Assembly (NCBI GenBank): GCA_016713135.1
Contig: JADJPR010000001.1
Coordinates: 372,001-436,000, forward strand
Reading direction: 5' to 3'
DNA length: 64,000 nucleotides
Source: Rhodanobacteraceae bacterium
GTDB taxonomy: Bacteria; Pseudomonadota; Gammaproteobacteria; Xanthomonadales; SZUA-5
Under the pieces are notes generated by a model that was not told the DNA's origin, ran no database searches, and saw only the letters and a list, made by a program, of their open reading frames with translations. Position numbers and translations under genes: made by a program. Shown piece by piece: positions 54,317 through 63,200 of this stretch. Position 1 is the stretch's first letter, and each line of letters opens with the position of its first letter.

Positions 54317-55009
54317 ATGCTCAAACGCCCCCTCTTCTGGCTCTCCCTGCCGCTGCTGCTGCCGCAGGGCCTGTGGCTCAAGCGCACCGCGCGGCGCCTG
54401 CCGCCGGCGGCGGGCGCGACCTCGGGCGAGGTGGGTGATGGCAGGCCGTTGCGGCTGTTGCTGGTGGGCGACTCGATCATCGCCGGGGTGGGCGTGGCGC
54501 AGCTGGCCGATGCGATGCCGGGCCAGCTCGCGTGCGCGCTCGCGGCGCGCGGGTCGCGGGTCGCCTGGCAGGCGCTCGGCGACAACGGCGCCAGCAGTCG
54601 CGACTTGCTGCGGCAACTGAAGGCACTGCCGGCTCAGCCAGCCGACGTTGTGTTCGTCTCGGTAGGCGTCAACGACGTCACCCGGCTGACCACCGCCCGC
54701 GCCTGGCGCGCGCAGCTTGGGGCGCTGCTGGCCGGGCTGCGGGCGCACTCGCCACAGGCCACACTCGTGCTCGCGGGGGTGCCACCGATGGACCGCTTTC
54801 CTGCGCTCCCGGTTCCGCTGCGCCAGGCCTTCGGCTGGCGCGCCGCGCGACTGGACGCCGTGGGGCGTGAAGTCGCGGTCGCACACGCCGCGGTGCATGT
54901 GCCGACGCCGGTGCCGGACGATCCGTCCGCCTTCGCCGAGGATGGCTACCACCCGAATGCCGCAGCTTGCGCAGTGTGGGCGCGCGAGGTGGTGGCGACG
55001 CTGGGCTGA
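54317..55009 (+). CDS. SGNH/GDSL-family esterase
   Basis: A 230-residue hydrolase. An N-terminal hydrophobic segment (LFWLSLPLLLPQGLWL) suggests membrane anchoring or export. The four SGNH blocks are present: LLLVGDSIIAGVGV (Ser), LGDNGASSRDLL (Gly), VSVGVNDVTRL (Asn) and DGYHPNAAACAVWA (Asp/His). It resembles lysophospholipase-like family members without an identified substrate. The start at 54317 (MLKRPLFW) is chosen because the open frame upstream (PTTNNQQPTT) is translated repeat DNA. Confidence 0.9.
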   Translation: MLKRPLFWLSLPLLLPQGLWLKRTARRLPPAAGATSGEVGDGRPLRLLLVGDSIIAGVGVAQLADAMPGQLACALAARGSRVAWQALGDNGASSRDLLRQLKALPAQPADVVFVSVGVNDVTRLTTARAWRAQLGALLAGLRAHSPQATLVLAGVPPMDRFPALPVPLRQAFGWRAARLDAVGREVAVAHAAVHVPTPVPDDPSAFAEDGYHPNAAACAVWAREVVATLG

Positions 55010-55020
55010 GGTGCCGGAGC

Positions 55021-55190
55021 CGGTTGTCGGTTGTCGACGGCAACAGCGGCGCCGCAGGAGCGGCGCCGTCCAGGAGCCCGCGGCCGCCGACCCTTGGAGG
55101 GCGCCCCTCCCGCGGCGCTGCTTCTGCTTCGCTGCCAACAACCAACACCAACACCAACACCAACACCAACAACCAACACCAACGACCAAT
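55021..55190. repeat. Two-armed heptamer/hexamer repeat between convergent genes
   Basis: Short left arm 55021-55042 (CGGTTGTCGGTTGTCGACGG and onward) and long right arm 55132-55190 (GCTGCCAACAACCAACACCA and onward) with many CAACAC units. The element fills the gap between the esterase stop and the convergent methylase stop, so it may act as a two-way terminator. The right arm is much expanded relative to the left, as slipped-strand growth would give. Confidence 0.82.
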
Positions 55191-56257
55191 CACCCGCGCG
55201 CGGCGCGCCACCACTCGCCGAGAACCACGGCCACGGCCTGGGCGACGTTGAGGCTTTCCACGCGACCGCTGCCCGGGATCTGCCAGCGGGCGTCGGCGAT
55301 CTCCATCGCTGGACGGGCGAGGCCCGGGCCTTCGGCGCCGAACAGCAGGACCGAACGTGCCGGCAGGTCGTCGCGATACAGCCGGCGCTCGCCGTGGCCG
55401 CTGGTGGCGACCAGGCTGAAGCCGTGGCCCTTGAGCTGCGCGAGGTCGTCGTAGCGCACCACCGGCACGCGCTCGGCGGCGCCCTCGGCCACGCGGTAGA
55501 CCGCGCCGGCCAGGGTCAGCGAGCTGCCCGAGGGCACCAGCACCGCGCGCGCGCCGAAGTGCACCGCGCTGCGCAGGATCGCGCCGAAGTTGTGCGGGTT
55601 GCCCACGCCGTCGAGTGCCACCAGGCAGGCCGGGCCGCTCTGGCGGCCGAGCTGGTCGAGCAATCGCTGCAGGCTGGGCTGCGGCATGCGCTCGATGTCG
55701 AGCACGATCCCCTCGTGGTGCTGGCTGTCGGCGAGGCGCTCCAGGTCCGCATCGTCGACCACGTTGTAGCCGATCCGCGCCTGCGCCAGCCGCGACAACA
55801 GCGGCGCCAGCTCCTTCGAGCGCTGCAAATTGCAGTGCAGCTTGCGGATCGCCTCGAAGCGGTCCTCGGCCACTGCGAGACAGGCTGCGCGGCCATGGAT
55901 CCGCACTTCGCGCTTGCGCTGCTCCTGGCGTGGGTGCGGCGGTGCAGCGGATTCTTCGATGGCGGCAGGCGCCGGCCGTGGCGCCGGTCGCGCGCGCGCT
56001 GGCGCCGAATCAGTGCGCAACCCGCCCCAGGGCGAGGCGCGCGGCTCATCGCGCCGCGCTGGACCGCGCTCGTCGCGGCGCGCCGGCGCGCGATCATCCC
56101 GCCGTGCGGGCCCACGCTCGCTGCCCCCGCGCTCCTCGCGCTTCGGCGCCGGCGGCGATGCGCGAACTGCATCCGGATGGCGGTACACGCCCGATTCCTT
56201 CGGTGCACTGTCGCGCTGCGGTGGCCGCGGACCGCGGCGTTTGGGAGGCAGGGGCAT
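55190..56257 (-). CDS. TrmH/SpoU-family RNA 2'-O-methyltransferase, YfiF-like
   Basis: A 355-residue SPOUT methylase. Residues 1-120 are a disordered Arg/Pro/Glu-rich tail with repeats such as GPARRDERGPARRDE, probably RNA-binding. An RNA 2'-O-ribose methylase substrate-binding domain follows (IHGRAACLAVAEDRFEAIRK). The knotted SPOUT core has motif 1 LVALDGVGNPHNFGAILRSA, motif 2 LLFGAEGPGL and motif 3 SLNVAQAVAVVLGEWW. The layout matches E. coli YfiF more closely than RlmB; the RNA target is uncertain. The start at 56257 (MPLPPKRRGP) is preferred since upstream sequence is repeat DNA. Confidence 0.88.
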   Translation of the reverse strand: MPLPPKRRGPRPPQRDSAPKESGVYRHPDAVRASPPAPKREERGGSERGPARRDDRAPARRDERGPARRDEPRASPWGGLRTDSAPARARPAPRPAPAAIEESAAPPHPRQEQRKREVRIHGRAACLAVAEDRFEAIRKLHCNLQRSKELAPLLSRLAQARIGYNVVDDADLERLADSQHHEGIVLDIERMPQPSLQRLLDQLGRQSGPACLVALDGVGNPHNFGAILRSAVHFGARAVLVPSGSSLTLAGAVYRVAEGAAERVPVVRYDDLAQLKGHGFSLVATSGHGERRLYRDDLPARSVLLFGAEGPGLARPAMEIADARWQIPGSGRVESLNVAQAVAVVLGEWWRAARG

Positions 56258-56291
56258 GGCTGGGGTTCCGGGGTGGGTGGATTGGGCCGCG

Positions 56292-56534
56292 TTGGCGTTG
56301 GGAGTTGGTGTTGGCCTTGAAGGCGGGTGTTGGTGTGGGTCGTTGGTGTTGGTAGGAGCCGGTAACCCTGCTGTTGGTGGGAGTGTCTCCAGCCACGAGC
56401 TTCCATGGCAGCCGCCGGGAAAGATCGCCGACAGAGTCGGCTCCCACAGGCTTGCGGCGTGCGAGCTTCGCTGCCAACAACCGACAACCAACAACCAACA
56501 ACCCGCTCCTACCAACACCAACAACCCACACCAA
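56292..56534. repeat. Long two-armed heptamer repeat enclosing a REP unit (ankyrin-methylase gap)
   Basis: Left arm 56292-56352 (GAGTTGGTGTTGG..., GTGTTGGTGTGGGTCGTTGG) and right arm 56472-56534 (TGCCAACAACCGACAACCAA and onward). The roughly 120-base spacer has one reverse REP unit (AGATCGCCGACAGAGTCGGC to 56449) and the exact core GTGCGAGCTTCG (56459-56470). The largest member of the family in the window; it fills nearly the whole 285-base gap between two minus-strand genes. Confidence 0.88.
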
Positions 56535-56542
56535 TACTGCTT

Positions 56543-59500
56543 TCAACGCGGTCCGCGCTGCCGGTTCCACGCCTCGGCCGCCTGGCGCAGGGCGGGGCCG
56601 AGGTGGATACGGTAGCGCGGGGACAGCAGATCGATCGGCAGCTGGCGGTTGGCGTCGGCCACGCGCGGGTCGGCGCCGAGTTCCAGCAGGCAGCCGCCGC
56701 ACAGCACCAGGCCGTGGCGGCAGCACCAGTGCAGCGGGGTGCGCCCGTCGGCGTCCTGCACATTGGGATTGGCGCCGCCCTGCAGCAGGGTCTGCAGCAG
56801 CGGTTGCAGCCGGGCTTCGTCGCGCAGCACGGGCTCGACGCGACCGGCGCCGAGCATGCGGTGCAGCGGCGTGCGGCCGTCGCGGTCGGGGCGGTCGGGG
56901 TTCGCGCCGGCTTCGAGCAGGCGCGTGACCACCGCCTGGATCGCTGCCAGTGGCCGCGCGGGGTCCTCGATGAGCGCCAGGACCGCCTGCAGCGGCGACT
57001 CCGGCGCGGCGCGGCCTTCCGCATCGGCGCCGCGCTGCAGCAGGCTGTCGACCAGCGGCTGGCGCAGGCAGGCGGCGGCGAGTCCCAGCGGGGTCATGCG
57101 GCCGAGGACCACGCTCTCCACTTCCACCCCGCGCGTGAGCAGCCAGTCGATCAGCGCGGGCTTGTTCGCCAGGATCGCCGCCGCCAGTGGCGACACGCCC
57201 GCGCGATTGGCCCGGCGCAAGTCGGCGCCGCGCTCGGCGAGCGCCTTGCACAACTCCAGTTGCCCGGTGCCGACGGCGTGCAGCAGCGCAGTGGCGCCCT
57301 GTTCGTCCACTCCGTCGATGTCCAGTCCCAGGGTCAGCAGGCGGTCCAGTGTGGCCAGGTCGCCACGCTTGCCGGCGGCGGCCACCGCGCGGCCGTCGAG
57401 CGCCACGCCCGGGTGGGCGCCGGGCGGCCAGTCGAGCAGCCGCGCCAGTTCGTCCTGGCCGGTCAGCTGGGCAATCCCGGCGGCGGTGGTGCCGTCGCGC
57501 GCGCGGCGCGCCGGGTCGGCGCCGGCGCGCACCAGCAGCGGCGCGATCTCGCGCGCGTCGTCGCGCCGCGCCCAGGCCAGCGCAGTCAGCGCGTTGTGGC
57601 CGTCGGCATCCTGCACCCGCGCTTCGGCGCCGGCGGCGATCAGGCGCTCGATCCAGGCCAGCGGCAGCTGCGCCAGCGCGGCCAGCAGCAGCGGCCTGCC
57701 GTGCACATCGCTGGCGTGCACATCGCCGGTTGCCAGCGCGGTCTCGCGCAGCTGGATCCATTCCTCGCCCTCGCCGATCTGCGGGATCAGGCACAGGCCG
57801 GGCAGCAATACGCCAGCCGCAGCGGGGTGGCGCGGCGCGCGGTCGAGCAGCGCCTGCAGCAGCTCCAGCGGCGCCGGGGCCTCGGCGCACAGCCGCTCCC
57901 ACAGCGACCAGCCGCTGGCATCGCGCGCGAAGGGATCGTGGCCGCTGTCGACCACCGCCTCGACGTAGCGCCGATCCTGGTGCGGCAGCGCCGCGCGCAG
58001 CGCCTCGGCCAGTTCGGCGCCGCTGATGCCGGGGATCTCGAGCAATTCCTGGTACAGCGGGAAGCGCCCCTGCATCGCCGCGCGCACCAACAGGCGGCCG
58101 GGTGGATCGGGTTCGATACGCTCCGGCTCCGCCGGTGGATCCTCGTGCTCGTCTGCGATGTGCGCACTTGGCAGCGGATAGGCCGGGTCGAGGATGCGCA
58201 CCAGCGGCCAGCGCCCGGCCGCTGCGGCGATGTCGGCTGCGTTCATGCCGCGCGCGTCGCGCGCGTCGGCCGGGCAGCCGAGCGCCAGCAGCACCTTCAG
58301 GGTCTCGCCGTCGGCATTGCCGGCCTGCGCGGCTAGGTGCAGCGCACCGCGCCCGTCGGCGTCCTGGGCGTGCGCATCGGGGCGGTGGAATACCAGCCGC
58401 TGCAGCACGCGGCGGGCGCCGGCGCGCGCCGCCTCGAGCAGCGCGTCGCGCCCGGCGTCGTCGCGCGCGGCCAGGTCCGCACCGGCGGTGAGCAGCGCCT
58501 CGGCGATCTCGGCATTGTCCGCCAGTGCCGCGACCATCAGCGCGCTGCGTCCCTGCGGCCCGCGTGCGTTGACCTTGGCGCGCGCCTTCAGCAGCAGCTT
58601 GACGCCCTTGGGATCGTCTCCATCCACCGCGGCGGCGAACAGCAGCGCCGGCGTGGCGCCGTCGACATCGACATGCGCCCCGCGTTTCAGCAGGAACTCG
58701 ACCACCACCCAGTTGCCCGCCTCGCTGGCCAGCGCCAGCGGGGTCATGTCGTCGCGGTTGATCGCATCCAGCCGCGCGCCGGCATCCAGCAGGCTCTGCG
58801 CCACGCCGGCATCGCGGGTGAGCGCGGCCAGGTGCAGCGGGGTGTTGCCGGCGTCGTCGGTGAGGTTCGGGTTGGCGCCGTTGGCCAGCAACGTCATCAC
58901 CGCGTCGATGCGCCCGGCGTAGCTGTCGCGGGTGGCGGCAAGCAGTGCGGTGAGTCCGCCGCAGACGCGGTCGATCTGCGCTCCGGCGGCGATCAGCGCG
59001 CGCAGCGCGCCACGGTCGGCGGCGGTCGCGGCCGCGATCAGGGCGCTGCGCTGATCGACCGATTCCGGCGGCGGCGCGGCGTTCGGATCGGCACCGCGGG
59101 CGAGCGCGGCGCGCACGCCCTCGCCATCGCCGCGGCGTGCCGCCAGCAGCAAGTCGTGATCCGGCCCCGGCGGCAGGGTGGGTTCGGGTGGCGGCCCGTA
59201 CCAGGGATCGGGATCGGTGATCTCGTCGCTGCCACGGTTGCCGACGAGCAGGAAGGAGGGCAGGTGCGCCGTGGGTTGCGGCCGCGCCAATGCCCTCGCG
59301 GTGCAACGCAGCACGAGCTCCACCGCGGTGGCCAGCAGCGCCAGCAGGCCAAGTGCGAGCAGCCAACGCGGCCAGTCCGCCGGCCACAGCGGCAGCAGCG
59401 CCGGCGCGGCCAGCACCAGCAGCAGCGCCGCCGCCACCGGCAAACCATCGCTGAAAAAGGCATCCGGCACCACCGTCAGCTCGCGGGCGCGTTCGCGAAG

Positions 59501-59929
59501 GCGGCGCCACAGGCTCGCGTCGTCCGCCGCGGCGGGCAGATCGGCCTGGAACAGCAGTCCGAACCACGGCCAACTGCGCCACTGCGCGACCAGCATCCCC
59601 ACCAGCAGCGCACTCAGGCCGAGGATCGGGTACAGCCGGTCTGGGGCGCGCAGCGCACCCAGCAGCGGACCGAGCAGCAAATCGCACAGCAGGCCGCCGG
59701 CCAGGGGCAGGGCCAGCGCGAGTGCGACGCGGCGCCGGCCATCGGCGCCCCGCCAGCGCGCCAGCGCCACGGCGTCGCTGGCGCTCCGCGCATAGGCCAG
59801 CAGCGGCAGCGCCAGCCACAGCAGCCACGCCGCCGGCGGCGCCAGGCGCACGGCGCCGGCCACGCAGGCGAGGGCCGCGAGGACCGCGACCGCGCCGTGC
59901 AGGCGGCGCTGTGGGGAAAGGACGGGCAT
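56543..59929 (-). CDS. Large membrane protein with ankyrin repeats
   Basis: A 1128-residue protein. Residues about 15-210 contain five or six membrane helices (AVAVLAALACVAGAVRLAPP, WLLWLALPLLAYARS, GLPVAAALLLVLAAPALLPL, WLLALGLLALLATAVELVL). Residues about 250-1110 are ankyrin repeats, with clear examples GADPNAAPP, NTPLHLAALTRDAGVAQSLL, GRGALHLAAQAGNADGETLK and GRTPLHRMLGAGRVEPVLRD. Ankyrin domains bind proteins; the membrane anchor would present the array in the cytoplasm or periplasm. Similar large ankyrin membrane proteins occur in Xanthomonas relatives, function unknown. It is divergent from the secreted protease gene. Confidence 0.85.
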   Translation of the reverse strand: MPVLSPQRRLHGAVAVLAALACVAGAVRLAPPAAWLLWLALPLLAYARSASDAVALARWRGADGRRRVALALALPLAGGLLCDLLLGPLLGALRAPDRLYPILGLSALLVGMLVAQWRSWPWFGLLFQADLPAAADDASLWRRLRERARELTVVPDAFFSDGLPVAAALLLVLAAPALLPLWPADWPRWLLALGLLALLATAVELVLRCTARALARPQPTAHLPSFLLVGNRGSDEITDPDPWYGPPPEPTLPPGPDHDLLLAARRGDGEGVRAALARGADPNAAPPPESVDQRSALIAAATAADRGALRALIAAGAQIDRVCGGLTALLAATRDSYAGRIDAVMTLLANGANPNLTDDAGNTPLHLAALTRDAGVAQSLLDAGARLDAINRDDMTPLALASEAGNWVVVEFLLKRGAHVDVDGATPALLFAAAVDGDDPKGVKLLLKARAKVNARGPQGRSALMVAALADNAEIAEALLTAGADLAARDDAGRDALLEAARAGARRVLQRLVFHRPDAHAQDADGRGALHLAAQAGNADGETLKVLLALGCPADARDARGMNAADIAAAAGRWPLVRILDPAYPLPSAHIADEHEDPPAEPERIEPDPPGRLLVRAAMQGRFPLYQELLEIPGISGAELAEALRAALPHQDRRYVEAVVDSGHDPFARDASGWSLWERLCAEAPAPLELLQALLDRAPRHPAAAGVLLPGLCLIPQIGEGEEWIQLRETALATGDVHASDVHGRPLLLAALAQLPLAWIERLIAAGAEARVQDADGHNALTALAWARRDDAREIAPLLVRAGADPARRARDGTTAAGIAQLTGQDELARLLDWPPGAHPGVALDGRAVAAAGKRGDLATLDRLLTLGLDIDGVDEQGATALLHAVGTGQLELCKALAERGADLRRANRAGVSPLAAAILANKPALIDWLLTRGVEVESVVLGRMTPLGLAAACLRQPLVDSLLQRGADAEGRAAPESPLQAVLALIEDPARPLAAIQAVVTRLLEAGANPDRPDRDGRTPLHRMLGAGRVEPVLRDEARLQPLLQTLLQGGANPNVQDADGRTPLHWCCRHGLVLCGGCLLELGADPRVADANRQLPIDLLSPRYRIHLGPALRQAAEAWNRQRGPR

Positions 59930-60270
59930 GGCCCGAGTATAGGTGCGCCAGCCGGCGCGGATGCTCGTCGTCGTGGCCGCCGCATCACTGGTGATCTCGG
60001 ACGAGCTGTTCGACTACCGCGAGGCGCTGTACGAGCGCGTGCTGCACCGCCATGGCCTGGCCAGGCGCGCGGGATGGTCAGCAACGGGGTGGAGCAGCCA
60101 TTGCGCGGCCAGCTGCACTGCGCGGCCTGCGCGGGTATTGGCGCCGCGACGTCCGCGGCGCCTCAGGCGCACCGGGACGGCTGATCGGCGGCGTTCAGAC
60201 GCAACGCATGGTTTGCCGCGCGCTTGAGCGCTAACCTTCGCGCCTGGCCGTTCCGCCGTCGGAGTTTCGC
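59930..60270. other. Divergent intergenic region, no convincing gene
   Basis: 341 bases between the ankyrin gene (minus) and the protease gene (plus). It contains an open frame 59943-60227 whose start looks protein-like (LVVVAAASLVISDELFDYRE) but whose second half is Arg-rich and uncharacteristic; I do not call it. TAACCT at 60232-60237 is a weak -10 candidate for the protease gene. No two-armed repeat is present, which is unusual for this half of the window. Confidence 0.4.
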
Positions 60271-63200
60271 ATGCGTCTGTCGAAGCTGTTCCTCGCCCTG
60301 CTCTTCAGTGGTGCCGCCTCCGCGGCGACGCCGCCGGCCGGGCTCGATCTGCCGCCGGTGCCGCAGACCGCGGTGCTGCGCTTCGATGCGCTCGACCGCG
60401 CCAAGATCGATCTCGAGGACTTGCGCGCGCAGGACCGTCCGGCGCCATTCCGTTACGCGCTGGCGCATCCGGTGGACTCGGTGAAGCTCGGCGCAGAGGG
60501 CAATGTGGGTGGCCACTGGAGCCAGCTGCCCGATGGACGCTGGCTGTGGCGCCTGCCGATCCGCGCCGACGCCGCGGTCAGCGTCGACGTCTACTTCAAG
60601 CGCTGGCGCCTGCCGCAAGGCGCCGAACTCTGGTTCAGCGACGCCAAGCGCAGCGTGGTGCACGGGCCCTACACCGACGCCCACAATCCGCGCGAGGGCG
60701 GCCTCGCGCTGCCGCTGGTACCGGGCGCCGACGCGTTGGTCGAACTGGTGCTGCCGGCCGACAAGCGCGCGTTGCTGGCGCTGGAGCTCGGCCATGTCAG
60801 TCATGGCTACCGCACCGCTGCGGACGCGGTGAAATCCGGCAGCTGCAACATCGACACCATCTGCACCGAGGGCGATGCCTGGCGCGAGCAGATCCGCTCG
60901 GTGGGGCGTTACACCTTCAGCAGCGGCGGCAGCAGCTTCCTGTGCACCGGGCAGCTGGTGAACCGCGGCAATGGCGACCGCGATCCCCTGTTCCTCACGG
61001 CCAACCACTGCCTCGCCACCGCGGCGGAGGCGTCCACCCTGGTGGTGTACTGGAAATACGAAAGTCCCACCTGCCGTGTCGTCAACACCGGCGCCAACGG
61101 CAGCTCGCTGCCGCTCTCGCTGGCGACTGCCTCGCAAAGCGGCGCCAGCCTGGTGGCAACCTATGCGCCCTCGGACATGACCTTGTTGCGGCTCAGCCAG
61201 GCACCGCCGGCAGCAGCCGACGCCTACTGGTCCGGCTGGGACCGGCGCAATGCCGCGCCGTCCTCGGCAGTGGCGATCCACCACCCGCAGGGGCACGAGA
61301 AGCGCATCAGTTTCGAGAACGATCCGCTGACCATCAGCGATTACGAGCCGACCCCCGGCGGCAATGCCACGACCCACCTGAAAGTGTTCGACTGGGATGC
61401 CGGCACCACTGAGGGCGGCTCGTCGGGCAGCGGCATCTGGAACGCGGACAAGCGCCTGGTCGGCACCCTGCATGGCGGCTTCGCTGCCTGCGGCAACAAC
61501 GACGCCGATTACTACGGCCGGCTGTTCACCTCGTGGGCCGGCGGCGGCAGCGCCGGCTCGCGCCTGTCCGACCACCTGGACCCGGCGGCGGCGAACCTGG
61601 AAACCCTGGATGGCCGGGGAACCTGCGATGCGCCCGTCGTCACCCTTGCCACCAGCGCCGACCCGGTGGCGGCCGGGAGTGACCTGACCTATACCGCGAC
61701 CGCCACCGGCGGCAGCGGCGGCTATCGCTATGCCTGGGATATCGACGGTGATGGCGTCTACGACAAGCAGGACGCCACCGCGAACACCCTGGTGGCGCGC
61801 TACAACCGCGAGACCCAGTTCAATGCCAGCGTGCGCGTCAGCGACAGCAGCGGCTGCACCACCACTGCGCAGCGCGCCGTGAGCGTGATCGGGCACCGCA
61901 TCCGCCTGGCGTCCTCGCTCGGCCAGCCAGCCGAAGTCTGCGGTGATGGCGATGCCACCATCGAGCCAGGCGAGCGCTGGCGCCTGACGGCGGACCTGAC
62001 CAATGCCGGTCAGCGCGCCAGCGGTGCCGAGGCGCTGTCGCTGTTCACCAAGAGCACCAGCGACAGCGTGTCCAGCGCGCCCAGCGATAGCTTCGGCTAT
62101 CGCGTGACCGACAGCACCCTCGGTGCGCAGTGCGGATACCAGTTCATCGACATCACCAACCAGGTGCCGGCGCTGCAACTGACGGCGGCCAGCAGCGTGT
62201 CCGCCGATGACGATGGCCGCACCGGCGTGCTCGACCTCGCCGCTGTCAATGGCAGTTTCAACTTCTACGGCCAGACCGTGTCGCAGCTGGTCATGAGCAC
62301 CAATGGCTATATCGGCACCTCGGCGGCGACCACCGGTGGCGATTTCCAGAACCGCTGCGATGGCAACTTCGCCAATGACGACAACGGCAGTCGCCTCGCT
62401 GTTCTGCACGATGACCTGGTCGCCGGCAGCCTGCGCTGGGCCAGCTACGCGCAGTGCCCGCGGCCGTCGGAGGTGTCCCCGGCCAACCAGCGCTGCCTGG
62501 TATTCCAGTGGAACGACATGGGCCTTTACTCCGGCAGCGGCGCCACGCCGACCGGCGACTTCGACTTTCAGGCGGTGGTGTATCCGCAGACCTGGCAGAT
62601 CGTCTACCAGTACCGCAACCAGATTCCCGGAAATGGCGACGGCGCCACCGTGGGTATCGCCGATCCATCCGCCAGTGGCCGGCGGCTGAACGCGAGCTGC
62701 GACCAGCCCGAGGTCAGCGCGCCACGCGCGGTGTGCTTCTACCATCCGCAAAACCTGCCACCGGCCTCCGCCGACCTCGGCAAGCTGCGGATGGAGAACC
62801 CGCTGATCGCGGTTGGCGCGCTGGCGCCGGGTGCGACCCAGCAGGTCTCGACCTTCTTCGCCATCGACCCCACCACCAGCTGCGGCAGCCGCTACCGCAT
62901 TGGCCTGGCCGGCAGCGTGGACGACCAGTCCGGCAATTTCCTCAACAGCACGCGAGAATTCCTGGTCGGCGCCGACGGCAATTGCAATGTCAGCAGCAAC
63001 TGCGCCGTCAGCGTGCCGCCGAACGTCAACCTGCGCCCGGGCGCCTTCTTCAATCCGCGCCGCCCCGGCAACGGCCTGGTCTCGCACGTGGTCCCAGTGC
63101 AAGGCCAGCTGCCGGTGTTCTTCGCCGCCTGGTACACCGGTGCGGCCGATCGCACGCCGATCTGGTACATCGTGCAGGGCCGGGTGCAGGACAACCAGGT

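Noticed and set aside
59943..60227. 94-codon plus-strand frame between the ankyrin and protease genes
   Set aside because: First 30 residues look plausible but the rest is Arg/Pro-rich like a GC shadow; no Shine-Dalgarno and no family.
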